Assembly: GCF_009856605.1 (NCBI RefSeq) | Contig: NZ_CP047242.1 | Location: forward strand, 6,080,501-6,144,500 | DNA from: Trichormus variabilis 0441 | GTDB lineage: Bacteria; Cyanobacteriota; Cyanobacteriia; Cyanobacteriales; Nostocaceae | Reading direction: 5' to 3' | DNA: 64,000 bases | Part shown: positions 45,657 through 55,897 of the stretch, piece after piece | Layout of the letters: every line of letters starts with the position of its first letter | Position numbering within the stretch: the first letter of the stretch is position 1 | The notes under the pieces: model-generated | Told to the model about the DNA's origin: nothing | Database searches by the model: none | Seen by the model: the letters and a program-made list of their open reading frames with translations, nothing else | Position numbers and translations under genes: made by a program

Positions 45657-46919
45657 CTATTTCAGAGGTAATAAAACTTGAAAAGTTGTACCTTTATTTA
45701 CTACACTGTGAACATTAATTTTACCGCCATGAGATTGGATAATTTGTTGGGTAATAGCTAATCCCAAACCGAATCCACCAGTCTTACGAGAACGCTTTTT
45801 ATCTACACGATAAAATCGTTCAAAAATATATGGCACATCATTTTGAGGAATGCCAATACCATTATCTATAACTTGGAGTGCAGCCCAATTTGACTGAGTA
45901 AATAGCTGTAACTCAACCTGACCACCTTCAGGAGTATATTTACAAGCATTACTCAGTAAATTAATGACTGCTTGACGGAGTAGATTAGCATCACCAAGGA
46001 CGCTGATACGATGATTTGGCAGCGTGAAAAGTAACTTGATATGTTGTGTTTCTGGATGGGTAAGAAAATCATCTTTGATTTGCAAAAGTAAAATTTTTAG
46101 GTCAACGGTTTGCAAAGATTCGATGGGTATGCGCCCTTGATAACGTGCTAAAAATAACAAATCATTGACTAGGATACTCATTGATTGGGCAATATCAAAA
46201 ATCTTTTGTAGGCGCTGACGTTGGGTTTCTGGGTCAGTAGATTTTGTTAGTAAGCCATACTGGGCATTACTGACAATAGCAGATAGAGGCGATCGCAATT
46301 CATGGGAAGCATCAGCCGTAAACCGTTGCAGATAATCGTAACTTTGGCGAATTGGCTGCATCGCCACTCCCCCCAGCCACCAACCAGTCAAAGCAATAAT
46401 TCCTAAAGTAATGGGGACTGAAATAGCCAAAACAAGCCGAAACTCCGCTAAAGCACCTTCCGTATCTGTCAATGGCATGGCAGCCTGCATATAGCCAATT
46501 AATAAACCATCCTGGTAAACAGGCAAAGTTACCTGACGCAACCATAACTCGCTATTAATTTTGATAGTATTAAATCCACTAGCAACTAACAGGCGATCGC
46601 TCGGAGTCTCACCAAAAAACTGCACTAGTCGCTTCTGCTCATCATACCAACCTGCATACACTAATTGACTATCTGGCAGTGGTTCTACCTTCGTTCCCAA
46701 CAGAGGTACTTTGTCCAAATCTACCCTGCGCTGACGATTGTGCAGTTCTGACTTCACACTTGCCGCCATTACGGTGGTTTTTTTATACAGTAATCGATCT
46801 ACCCCCTCTAACTCATCTACAACCTTCACATAGTAGACCGCCGCCGCAAACACAACTAAAATACCACCCATTGCCAGGCTGAACCAACTGGCAAGATTGC
46901 GACGACTGCGATTAAACAT
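45657..46919 (-). CDS. Sensor histidine kinase (RppB/NrsS-like)
   Basis: A protein of 420 aa. TM1 is at about 11-32, a periplasmic domain of about 125 residues follows with YAGWYDEQKRLVQFFGETPS, and TM2 is at about 160-182. The H-box is TADASHELRSPLSAIVS with His near 207. The catalytic domain has LLSNACKYTPEGG, VIDNGIGIP and GGFGLGLAITQQI. The periplasmic part recalls the cyanobacterial RppB/NrsS kinases. Its cognate response regulator gene is not adjacent, which is unusual for that group. The 3' end faces the ASRT gene only five bases away. Confidence 0.88.
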   Translation of the reverse strand: MFNRSRRNLASWFSLAMGGILVVFAAAVYYVKVVDELEGVDRLLYKKTTVMAASVKSELHNRQRRVDLDKVPLLGTKVEPLPDSQLVYAGWYDEQKRLVQFFGETPSDRLLVASGFNTIKINSELWLRQVTLPVYQDGLLIGYMQAAMPLTDTEGALAEFRLVLAISVPITLGIIALTGWWLGGVAMQPIRQSYDYLQRFTADASHELRSPLSAIVSNAQYGLLTKSTDPETQRQRLQKIFDIAQSMSILVNDLLFLARYQGRIPIESLQTVDLKILLLQIKDDFLTHPETQHIKLLFTLPNHRISVLGDANLLRQAVINLLSNACKYTPEGGQVELQLFTQSNWAALQVIDNGIGIPQNDVPYIFERFYRVDKKRSRKTGGFGLGLAITQQIIQSHGGKINVHSVVNKGTTFQVLLPLK

Positions 46920-47235
46920 AATTGGTCAGTTGTTAGTTGTCTGTTGTCATTGGTTACTCTCCCCACTATAGAACCACCAGCATTATCTACACTCTTCCCC
47001 CATTCCCTAATTTCACTCGTGTTACAGGTCTGTGTAATAAATTACCTATTCCACATCAACGAAACCCTCACCATATATTCATTTTGAATTTTGTTGGCGC
47101 AGCCTTGCCGTAGGCTATTTTGGATTTTTAATTCCCCCTTGCGGTACTAGTTTGGTCAACTGGTAAGGTATTGAGTTAAAATAAGCGATCGCAAACTTAA
47201 TTAACTTAGTACCCGGATATTGGCCGGAGGTGTGA
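46920..47235. other. Intergenic region with dispersed repeats, 316 bp
   Basis: Holds TTGTTAGTTGTCTGTTGTC heptamers near 46925-46945 and a GCGCAGCCTTGCCGTAGGC repeat fragment near 47096. GGAGG at about 47226-47230 is the ribosome-binding site of PSRP-3. No other gene seen. Confidence 0.5.
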
Positions 47236-47535
47236 TTGTCCAAGTTTATTTTAAAAATTCTTTGGCTAGACGAGAACGTAGCTCTGGCTGTTGATCAGGT
47301 GGTAGGCAAAGGTACTAGTCCTCTGACGAAGTATTTCTTCTGGCCTCGTAATGATGCTTGGGAAGAGTTGAAAAAAGAACTCGAATCCAAACACTGGATC
47401 AGTGATTTAGATCGCGTCGAATTGCTCAATAAGGCAACAGAAGTGATTAACTACTGGCAAGAGGAAGGCAGAAACCGTCCAATGGCAGAGGCTCAGTTAA
47501 AATTTCCTGAAGTTACCTTTACAGGTAGCGCTTGA
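47236..47535 (+). CDS. ycf65: 30S ribosomal protein PSRP-3 / Ycf65
   Basis: A protein of 99 aa of the plastid-specific ribosomal protein 3 family, a component of the small subunit in chloroplasts and cyanobacteria. Signature stretches are [34 protein letters not shown] and [20 protein letters not shown]. The start is TTG at 47236, supported by GGAGG five bases upstream. It is a single gene transcribed away from the histidine kinase. A GAAGGC/GCCTTC hairpin without a U-tract follows near 47556. Confidence 0.93.
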   Translation: MSKFILKILWLDENVALAVDQVVGKGTSPLTKYFFWPRNDAWEELKKELESKHWISDLDRVELLNKATEVINYWQEEGRNRPMAEAQLKFPEVTFTGSA

Positions 47536-47657
47536 TTTAATGATGCTAGTGCAGGAAGGCGTTAAGCCTTCATACACTAACCATCATAAAAAACTTTAGG
47601 GTAAAGGGTAGTATTGTTACTGAGTACTTAGTACTCAGCACTCCTTACTCTTGCAAT

Positions 47658-49388
47658 TCAATTTTGCTGTATTACAAGTTGCCACAATTTGATGGTCTTG
47701 TCCCTGCTGCTACTAGCAATCATTTGGGCAACAGGGTTAACAGCAATAGCACACACTGAGTCTAAATGACTGGCAAGAGTCACAATTTCTTCTGTTGTGC
47801 TTACCTTCCACAACTTGATGGTTTTATCCCAACTGGCACTAATCAGTGTTTTGTTATCGGCGGTGAAAGTCACTGCAACTACAGACCAGGAATGGACTAA
47901 AAGAGTGTCGATTAGCTGACCAGTGTTGATATCCCACAATTTTATAGTATTGTCATCGCTGCCTGTTGCCAAAATTTTGCCATCTGGACTAAAAGCGATC
48001 GCCAAAACCGCCCTTGTATGACCTGAAAGTGTTTTGAGTAAGGTATATCTTGGGTGGTTTTGTGTTATCTGCCATAGGCGAATTGTTCTGTCAAAACTGG
48101 CGCTGGCTAGAATCTCTTCCTGGGGACTAAATGCTACTGCACTCACTTGTAATTGGTGCGCTTTGAGGGCAGAAATTTCTTTACCAGTGGTGACATCCCA
48201 CAGTTTGACTTGCTTGTCCCAACTCCCACTGGCGAGAATTTGCCCATTAGGGCTAAAACTTACAGATTTGACAGGCTTTGTATGTCCATTTAAGGTGAAA
48301 ACTTCTCTTGATGTTGGCAGATGCCACAATTTGACAGTTTTATCGTCGCTAGCCGTGGCTAAAATCTCTCCCTGGGGACTAAAAGTTACTGAGGTGACAG
48401 CTTGAGAATGTCCTGAGAAACTGGCGACTAATTTTTGTGTGTTTAATTCCCACAATCTGATGATTTTGTCATCACCACCACTAGCCAGCGTATTCCCGTC
48501 AGGGCTAATCGCTAGGGAGTTAGTACAATAATCTCCTGTGAGGGTATTTAGGCATTGCCACGGGGATAGTGGGGGTGGGTAATGTAGTATTTTACCTTCT
48601 ATACCCATTACCTGCATCACTGCATCTGCTGATTGAAAGCGTTGATCAACTGATTTTTGGATAAGTTTGTTGAGTATTTTGCTTAGGCGATCGCTTATCT
48701 TAGTTGTCAGATATTGTTGCCACACCCAACAATCGTTAGGAATATCGAATAAATCAAAGGGCGACACCATGGTAAGTAAGTGGATGCAGGTCACCCCCAA
48801 ACTATAAAGGTCGCTGGCGAATACTGCTTTACCTTTGATTTGTTCTGGTGCAGCATACTCAGCACTACCAACACCCTGTAAATCACTTACTTGGTCAGTC
48901 CTGGAGACAATCTGCACATGACCAAAATCCACCAATACCAAATTTGTAGAAGTTGGTGTCGGTCGTCGGATAATGTTGGCTGGTTTCACATTACCGTGGA
49001 TCAATTGGCGATCGCTCATCCATTTCAGGATTGGCAATAAATTAGTTAAAAGTTGCCAAATTTGAGTTTCAGGGAAAGCGCCTTCTTCCTGAACCACCTG
49101 CGCTAAACTAGCACCAGCAATAAATTCCTGTACTAAATAATAGTTATCTTGATCCTGAAAATAAGCTAATAAAGTTGGTAGCTGTGGATTTTGACCCAAG
49201 TTTTTAATATATTTAGCTTTTTGCCCAAAAATGTCAGATATTTTTCCATTACCAGAGAATTTCTGCACAACACAATAAACTGGTGGAGATATACCTTCAT
49301 CCACAGCAAAATAGGTTTGGCAAAATCCCCCTCGACTCATTAAATTTATTAAACGATAACGATTTTGTAAGAGATTTAAAATAGTCAA
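47658..49388 (-). CDS. Ser/Thr kinase-like protein with seven WD40 repeats
   Basis: A protein of 576 aa. The N-terminal protein-kinase-like domain (about 8-265) has a Gly-rich start RGGFCQTYFA and DFG in LVDFGHVQI. The catalytic loop reads LIHGNVKPANI where HRDxKPxN is expected, so the catalytic Asp is replaced by Asn. Seven WD40 repeats follow to the C-terminus, each ending in a KLW or RLW core and forming one propeller. The protein may be a pseudokinase scaffold. The start is TTG. No ATG fits the N-terminal kinase boundary better. Confidence 0.88.
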   Translation of the reverse strand: MTILNLLQNRYRLINLMSRGGFCQTYFAVDEGISPPVYCVVQKFSGNGKISDIFGQKAKYIKNLGQNPQLPTLLAYFQDQDNYYLVQEFIAGASLAQVVQEEGAFPETQIWQLLTNLLPILKWMSDRQLIHGNVKPANIIRRPTPTSTNLVLVDFGHVQIVSRTDQVSDLQGVGSAEYAAPEQIKGKAVFASDLYSLGVTCIHLLTMVSPFDLFDIPNDCWVWQQYLTTKISDRLSKILNKLIQKSVDQRFQSADAVMQVMGIEGKILHYPPPLSPWQCLNTLTGDYCTNSLAISPDGNTLASGGDDKIIRLWELNTQKLVASFSGHSQAVTSVTFSPQGEILATASDDKTVKLWHLPTSREVFTLNGHTKPVKSVSFSPNGQILASGSWDKQVKLWDVTTGKEISALKAHQLQVSAVAFSPQEEILASASFDRTIRLWQITQNHPRYTLLKTLSGHTRAVLAIAFSPDGKILATGSDDNTIKLWDINTGQLIDTLLVHSWSVVAVTFTADNKTLISASWDKTIKLWKVSTTEEIVTLASHLDSVCAIAVNPVAQMIASSSRDKTIKLWQLVIQQN

Positions 49389-49918
49389 TTCCTATTCCCT
49401 ATGACTTTGCTAGTTTTGAGGTTGTGTAGTTAGCACTCTAGTGCTGAAGAAATTATGACTCAAGTCCTGACAACGAAATGGCTTACCCATCCAGTAATGT
49501 ACTGCTTGGGAAAAATCCCACCCTGGGTTTTTAGCTCATATTTTTAAAGAAATGTTACAGTTATATGTGAAGTTTCAGTAAAAAATATGACTGCATCTAT
49601 CAAAAGGAGTAACATTAACAATAGTTTAATAATTTGCTTTGACAATTAAAAATTTAGTGTTCAGCAATCACTGTATAGTTAGCACCAAATAACTATGTAG
49701 CTTTTAGTTTCGCATAGATTATCAAGGATTATTTCTCAGTAAAAACATTTAATCGTTTGCAGAAATAATTGTATTTTATACAAAAATGAATAAGCAATTA
49801 CCGCTATTCTAGATCGCTGGCGTACAAGCGTACAAACACTATCAAATAAAGCGTCAGAGCCTTTTACAGAAGTGGCATTTTTAATTAAACTTCCTCAGCA
49901 ATTTACAAAAATCTGACA
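49389..49918. other. Intergenic region, 530 bp
   Basis: AT-rich region between divergently transcribed genes. No tandem heptamers, hairpins or frames of interest. It should hold promoters for both the WD40 protein and the LOV-GGDEF-EAL protein. Confidence 0.5.
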
Positions 49919-52900
49919 ATGGTTTTTACGCGTGGCAAAGTGTACAAAAATCATCTTGATCTTCAGAAAAACAAAGGTTTTCCAACGCCAACAAAAGATT
50001 CTATCAGTGAATGCGAGGCTGGGAATTCAGACTTTACACCAGAATTTCAGTCTTATGAAAAGTCCATATTAGACTTGCAAGAAATAATTAATTTATTAGC
50101 TGAAATCAACCCATTTCCTGTAGCAATTATTGGTTTAGAAAGCCATCAAATTTTATTTAAAAATAAGCTGGTTGATAACCCGGTATTGCAGCAACTAATT
50201 CCCGATTTTTTAGCTGATTCAGATTTATGGACTCAGTTAAATAGCAAATTAGTAAATGGCAATTTTATTAGAAAATTGGCGCTAGAAATCAAAAGCAGCA
50301 ATGAAAACCGTTTTTTAGCTATAATTTCTGGAAAATTGGTTAATTATGAGCATGAACGGGCAGCATTCTTGGTATTTACAGATGTAAATACCGTCATAGG
50401 AGCCAGTGAGGAACAACAAAAAGATACATTAGAAAAACCAGAACTTAGCAATTTAATCACTGATACGAGTGATAGCCAGCGACTACCTACGATAAAACAT
50501 AGTCCATGGCCGGCTCCCTCACATTTGATGGAACAGGCGTTAGCTGCTATCAGTAATGGCATTGTGTTGACAGATGCCAATCAACCAGACAATCCAATTA
50601 TCTATGTAAATCAAGCTTTTGAAGCCATGACTGGCTACTCGGCTGGTGAAGTTATTGGACAAAACTGCCGATTTTTACAAGCTAATGAAACAGACCAGCT
50701 CAGCCTTAGCGAGTTACGTTCTGCCCTCCAAGAAAAAAAAGAATGCCATGTCGTCATCAAAAATTTCCGCAAAGATGGCACCGAATTTTGGAATGAACTT
50801 TATATTGCACCTGTATTTGATAGTTGTGGGCAGTTAACTCATTTTATCGGTGTTCAAAATGATATAACTCATCACCTACAGGCATTAGAGACATTACAAG
50901 AGCAAAAAGAACAGTATCGTCGCATTGTAGAAACGGCCAGTGAGGGAATTTGGCTACTCAATGAAAATAACGAAACTACCTTCGTCAATCAACAGATGGC
51001 GAGTATGTTGGGTTACACCATTGAAGAAATGCTCGGTGCCAGCTTGTTTTCCTTTATGGATGCCGAAGGTTTGGATATAGCTCAAGACTTACTATTAGGC
51101 CGTCAGCAAGACATTCAGGAGAAACACAACTTTAAATTCCGTTGCAAAGATGGCTCAGACTTATGGGCAATTCTTTCCTGTACGCCATTCTTAGATGAGC
51201 AAGGAAACTATACTGGCGCGTTGGGAATGTTAACTAATATTAGCGATGTCTACGACGAACTGCGCTTACGCAAACAAGCAGAAGCTTCATTGCAAGAAAG
51301 CAAAGAACGTTTAGACGGAATTTTAAATTCCCTGGAAGTTGTAATCTGGTCAATTGCCGCCGATACTTTTGAGATGCTTTATCTCAATTCTGCCGTAGTT
51401 CAAGTTTACGGTCGTTCTGTTTGTGAATTTTACGATAATTCAAAGCTGTGGTTTGAGTTAATTCACCCAGAAGACCAGCAAAGGGTGAGTCAATCAATTA
51501 AACCATTACTGGCAAATGGTAGCCACGAATTAGAATACAGAATCCTCCGGCAAGATGGACAGGTACGCTGGCTTTATAACCACAGTCATGTGATTTATGA
51601 CGCTGTTGGTCAGCCAATTCGTATTGAAGGTGTTGCTACGGATATTACTGAGCGGAAAAACATGGAAGAGCGGCTAGTCTACCATGCTTTTTACGATGAT
51701 CTGACTGGATTGCCCAACCGAGTTTTATTTATGGATCGGTTAGCGCAAACCATCAACCAAGCCAAAGAATCCCCGAATGATCTATTTGCCGTACTATTTT
51801 TGGATCTTGACCGTTTTAAAGTTGTGAATGATAGTTTGAGTCACTTAGTGGGTGACCAGCTACTAGTGAGTTTTGCCCAACGCTTACAAAGTTGCTTACA
51901 GCCAGAAGATACTCTGGCTCGTTTGGGTGGAGATGAGTTCACAATTTTACTATCTCACATTCAATCTATCGACGATGCAACCCGTATAGCCGAAAAGATT
52001 CATCAGGCACTCAAGTTACCATTTAACTTGAGCGGATATGAAGTATTTACAACTGTCAGCATTGGCATTGCTTTAAGCTCAAATGATTATGTCCAAGCCG
52101 CAGATTTGCTGCGAGACGCTGATACTGCGCTTTACTGCGCTAAGGAGCAAGGTAAAGCTTGGCACATAGTATTTGATTCTACTATGTATGACCGAGCTGT
52201 AGCTCTGTTGCAGTTAGAAACTGATTTGCGTTGGGCGATCGCCAGGCAAGAGTTGTATGTTGTTTACCAACCCATTGTCTCAGTAGCCACAGGTAAAATT
52301 ACCGGATTTGAAGCACTAGTTCGCTGGGAACACCCAGAAAGAGGACTAATTTCACCAGTCGAGTTTATTCCTGTAGCCGAAGAAACAGGACTGATTATTC
52401 AGATTGGTCAGTTTGTTTTGCGGGAATCTTGCCAACAATTAAAACAATGGCATTTAGAGTTTCCTGAGTTTCAGCATTTGAGTATCAACGTCAATCTTTC
52501 CGGTAAACAGTTTTCCCAACCATATTTAGTTGAAGAGATTGAGCAACTGTTACAAGAATTTGAGCTAGACGCTAACAGCATCAAGTTAGAAATTACCGAA
52601 AGCGCCATTATGGCTAGTCCTGAACAAGCTGCTACCATTCTTCAACAACTAAAAACTTTAGGGATTCAGTTGTGTATTGATGACTTTGGTACAGGTTATT
52701 CATCTTTAGCTTATTTACATTGTTTCCCCATTGATATTTTAAAAATTGACCGTTCTTTTACGAAGCGAATTGATAGCGATAGTGAGCAATTGGCAATTAT
52801 CCGTGCTATTGTCACACTTGCCAGTAACTTGGAAATGAGTGTAGTGGCTGAAGGTGTAGAAACAGTCAACCAGTTGGTACAATTACAGTTATTAAAATGT

Positions 52901-52984
52901 GACCAAGCCCAAGGGTATTTGTTCTCAAAACCCTTAAGTAGCGACAAAGTTAGCTTGTTATTAGCTGCAAAAACACAATATTAG
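49919..52984 (+). CDS. LOV-PAS-PAS-GGDEF-EAL cyclic-di-GMP signalling protein
   Basis: A protein of 1021 aa. After a diverged N-terminal region (about 45-160, PAS-like) comes a LOV domain (about 203-325) with the flavin motif GQNCRFLQ, Cys250 being the expected photo-adduct residue, plus NPIIYVNQAF and the FIGVQNDIT strand with Gln. Two further PAS domains follow (about 330-450 and 460-580). The diguanylate cyclase has LARLGGDEFTILL intact, and the phosphodiesterase has FEALVRWEHP and DDFGTGYSSLAYL intact. Both activities are therefore possible, with blue light as likely input. No TM segments. Confidence 0.94.
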   Translation: MVFTRGKVYKNHLDLQKNKGFPTPTKDSISECEAGNSDFTPEFQSYEKSILDLQEIINLLAEINPFPVAIIGLESHQILFKNKLVDNPVLQQLIPDFLADSDLWTQLNSKLVNGNFIRKLALEIKSSNENRFLAIISGKLVNYEHERAAFLVFTDVNTVIGASEEQQKDTLEKPELSNLITDTSDSQRLPTIKHSPWPAPSHLMEQALAAISNGIVLTDANQPDNPIIYVNQAFEAMTGYSAGEVIGQNCRFLQANETDQLSLSELRSALQEKKECHVVIKNFRKDGTEFWNELYIAPVFDSCGQLTHFIGVQNDITHHLQALETLQEQKEQYRRIVETASEGIWLLNENNETTFVNQQMASMLGYTIEEMLGASLFSFMDAEGLDIAQDLLLGRQQDIQEKHNFKFRCKDGSDLWAILSCTPFLDEQGNYTGALGMLTNISDVYDELRLRKQAEASLQESKERLDGILNSLEVVIWSIAADTFEMLYLNSAVVQVYGRSVCEFYDNSKLWFELIHPEDQQRVSQSIKPLLANGSHELEYRILRQDGQVRWLYNHSHVIYDAVGQPIRIEGVATDITERKNMEERLVYHAFYDDLTGLPNRVLFMDRLAQTINQAKESPNDLFAVLFLDLDRFKVVNDSLSHLVGDQLLVSFAQRLQSCLQPEDTLARLGGDEFTILLSHIQSIDDATRIAEKIHQALKLPFNLSGYEVFTTVSIGIALSSNDYVQAADLLRDADTALYCAKEQGKAWHIVFDSTMYDRAVALLQLETDLRWAIARQELYVVYQPIVSVATGKITGFEALVRWEHPERGLISPVEFIPVAEETGLIIQIGQFVLRESCQQLKQWHLEFPEFQHLSINVNLSGKQFSQPYLVEEIEQLLQEFELDANSIKLEITESAIMASPEQAATILQQLKTLGIQLCIDDFGTGYSSLAYLHCFPIDILKIDRSFTKRIDSDSEQLAIIRAIVTLASNLEMSVVAEGVETVNQLVQLQLLKCDQAQGYLFSKPLSSDKVSLLLAAKTQY

Positions 52985-53304
52985 AACACAAAATCTTGGC
53001 TTATCCGCCATATTCAGTTTGGAATCAGAAAATTTTACGGAAACAACGAGCGATCGCGTCAACCTATAGGTGTTTTCCCGTTAATCTCAATTTTTATAGC
53101 TTAATGCCTTATCCTCTATACATTTGAACGCAGTTGACCTCTTTCCTGGGTTGACGCAACTCCTGAAAGCCTTGCTATGACTAATTTCTAGTATTTATTC
53201 TTATTGTTCCTCTTGACAACCCAATGTCTGAAAAGTTATCTTTGCCACAGATTAACGCAACTGAACCTTGAAAACCAAATACAGCAATACTTCGGCAACT
53301 AGTC
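52985..53304 (+). promoter_or_regulatory. Probable CRISPR leader
   Basis: The 320 bp before the first repeat is AT-rich and ends with GAACCTTGAAAACCAAATA near 53263-53281. The array orientation (repeats ending ATTGAAAC on the plus strand) puts the leader on this side. One HIP1-like GCGATCGCG lies near 53051. The leader assignment is inference from orientation. Confidence 0.55.
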
Positions 53305-55808
53305 GTTGCAACACCACATAATCCCTATTAGGGATTGAAACTTGTGCGTCTTTTAAGTGGGGGATATAAGCGAATGTTGCAACACCACATAATCCCTATT
53401 AGGGATTGAAACACGGTCAAGGCGAAACCATACTGCACGCCCCTAGTGGGTTGCAACACCACATAATCCCTATTAGGGATTGAAACTAGCGATATCACAA
53501 TAACTTTACCAGTGGTAACTATTGGTTGCAACACCACATAATCCCTATTAGGGATTGAAACTTTGCTAAAGCAAAGACTCAACAAGAAAGTGCTGTTGCA
53601 ACACCACATAATCCCTATTAGGGATTGAAACTGAATGGCAAGAACTAAAAACTTATGTTTTTGATAAGTTGCAACACCACATAATCCCTATTAGGGATTG
53701 AAACTAAAAACACTTCTCCAACTGGAGGAAGAACCATTAGTTGCAACACCACATAATCCCTATTAGGGATTGAAACATTAACTGAAGCCGTCCCCAGAGA
53801 TTTTGTTTAAGCGTTGCAACACCACATAATCCCTATTAGGGATTGAAACTGCGATCGCGTCTCTTAAGACTTCGGACTGGTTTGTTGCAACACCACATAA
53901 TCCCTATTAGGGATTGAAACCTTCATCACCTCCTTAGCGGTCGATACGTTCTTGTTAAGTTGCAACACCACATAATCCCTATTAGGGATTGAAACCAATA
54001 AAAAGACAGGTGTACTTATGACGTTTAGAAGTTGCAACACCACATAATCCCTATTAGGGATTGAAACATTCTTTGTATTCTCTCAGGATGAATCAGCCTC
54101 ACCACGTTGCAACACCACATAATCCCTATTAGGGATTGAAACCTCAGGTATCTTTCCTGAGCGAATCTACGGCGTATAGTTGCAACACCACATAATCCCT
54201 ATTAGGGATTGAAACAAAAATAGCTGAAGCCGCCAAACGGGGGAATGATGCAGTTGCAACACCACATAATCCCTATTAGGGATTGAAACAACGACCCAGA
54301 TAAAGCCAGCACAACAACCGCATGTTGCAACACCACATAATCCCTATTAGGGATTGAAACGAATGGATGATGCTTCTTTGTACCATTTAATGGCGTTGCA
54401 ACACCACATAATCCCTATTAGGGATTGAAACCTCAGTTGCCACCAAAGAGGCGGGTTTAATTTTGTTGCAACACCACATAATCACTATTAGGGATTGAAA
54501 CTATCGTATTTTTACTATTAATTCTATGCTTTGTTCTGGTTGCAACACCACATAATCCCTATTAGGGATTGAAACTTTGTATACACCCGCCTTCTCTGCC
54601 TGTAATCTGGTTGCAACACCACATAATCCCTATTAGGGATTGAAACGTTTTTTTTGTACGAATCCTAGATAAATATTTATTGTTGCAACACCACATAATC
54701 CCTATTAGGGATTGAAACTACCCCCTGGCATCCCCCACTGGTTCTTCCCTGGCAGTTGCAACACCACATAATCCCTATTAGGGATTGAAACATCTTGCTT
54801 GGTAAATCGATGCGGCGGAAATTTGCCTTGTTGCAACACCACATAATCCCTATTAGGGATTGAAACAGACGGATACATCGAGTGGGAGCTTAAAAATCCA
54901 AGTTGCAACACCACATAATCCCTATTAGGGATTGAAACTACCACGGTAACAAGTCAAGCGATCGCTGCTAAGTTGCAACACCACATAATCCCTATTAGGG
55001 ATTGAAACCTCCAAGGTGTATACTATCAAGTATTTTTAGGTTGCAACACCACATAATCCCTATTAGGGATTGAAACTGTTCCTGGGTTGGTGGGGAATGC
55101 CTTAGTATTTTCGTTGCAACACCACATAATCCCTATTAGGGATTGAAACGCATCTTGGGTGGCATTTGCACCAAAAACTTGAGTTAGGTTGCAACACCAC
55201 ATAATCCCTATTAGGGATTGAAACCAGGTATAGAAACACCTGTAGTATAGGTTTTACTAGGTTGCAACACCACATAATCCCTATTAGGGATTGAAACGCC
55301 AACCAACTTGCCACACTCAGGGATCGTTCTGCTCAGTTGCAACACCACATAATCCCTATTAGGGATTGAAACACCTAAAGAAGCTTTAAACGAGATTGTG
55401 AAAAAATAGTTGCAACACCACATAATCCCTATTAGGGATTGAAACAAAAACTTGCAGAATGGAAAAACCGCCAGCGCGAGTTGCAACACCACATAATCCC
55501 TATTAGGGATTGAAACAAGTTTTCCATTTAAGTGCTAAAGCAATAACAAGTTGCAACACCACATAATCCCTATTAGGGATTGAAACTAGTTATACAGAGA
55601 TTATCAAAAGCCCCTGCATAGTTGCAACACCACATAATCCCTATTAGGGATTGAAACTAACTACTCTAAATAGTGAAGCTGTAAAAACTTCAGGAGTTGC
55701 AACACCACATAATCCCTATTAGGGATTGAAACTTAACAAAGATGGAAAGAAAACAAATACTTTCCATGTAAGTTGCAACACCACATAATCCCTATTAGGG
55801 ATTGAAAC
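53305..55808 (+). CRISPR. CRISPR array, 35 repeats and 34 spacers, no cas genes nearby
   Basis: Repeats of 37 bp begin GTTGCAACACCACATAATCC and end with ATTAGGGATTGAAAC. Repeat starts were read individually from 53305 to 55772, spaced 68 to 76 bp. Spacers are 31 to 39 bp and all differ. The inverted repeat ATCCCTA/TAGGGAT gives the hairpin, and the 3' ATTGAAAC would be the crRNA 5' handle, as in cyanobacterial type I-D or III arrays. The 17th repeat (54465) has one C to A change, and the others read as identical. Spacers 8 and 23 contain HIP1 octamers. Flanking genes are unrelated, so Cas proteins must come from elsewhere. Confidence 0.98.
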
Positions 55809-55897
55809 AACATGAAATTTCAAACTCTTTATCCTCTCTGCGTCTGTGCGTGATAGAAATCATGCCGCATTGCATTGATGCAACGCCCAAGCCCCGA

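Noticed and set aside
47556..47575. Terminator after PSRP-3 (GAAGGC/GCCTTC hairpin)
   Set aside because: There is no U-tract after the stem, so I did not list it as a terminator.
53328..55492. Four reading frames of 70-93 codons on the minus strand over the CRISPR array
   Set aside because: They arise from translating the repeat and contain the peptide VSIPNRDYVVLQ at every unit; they are artefacts of the array.
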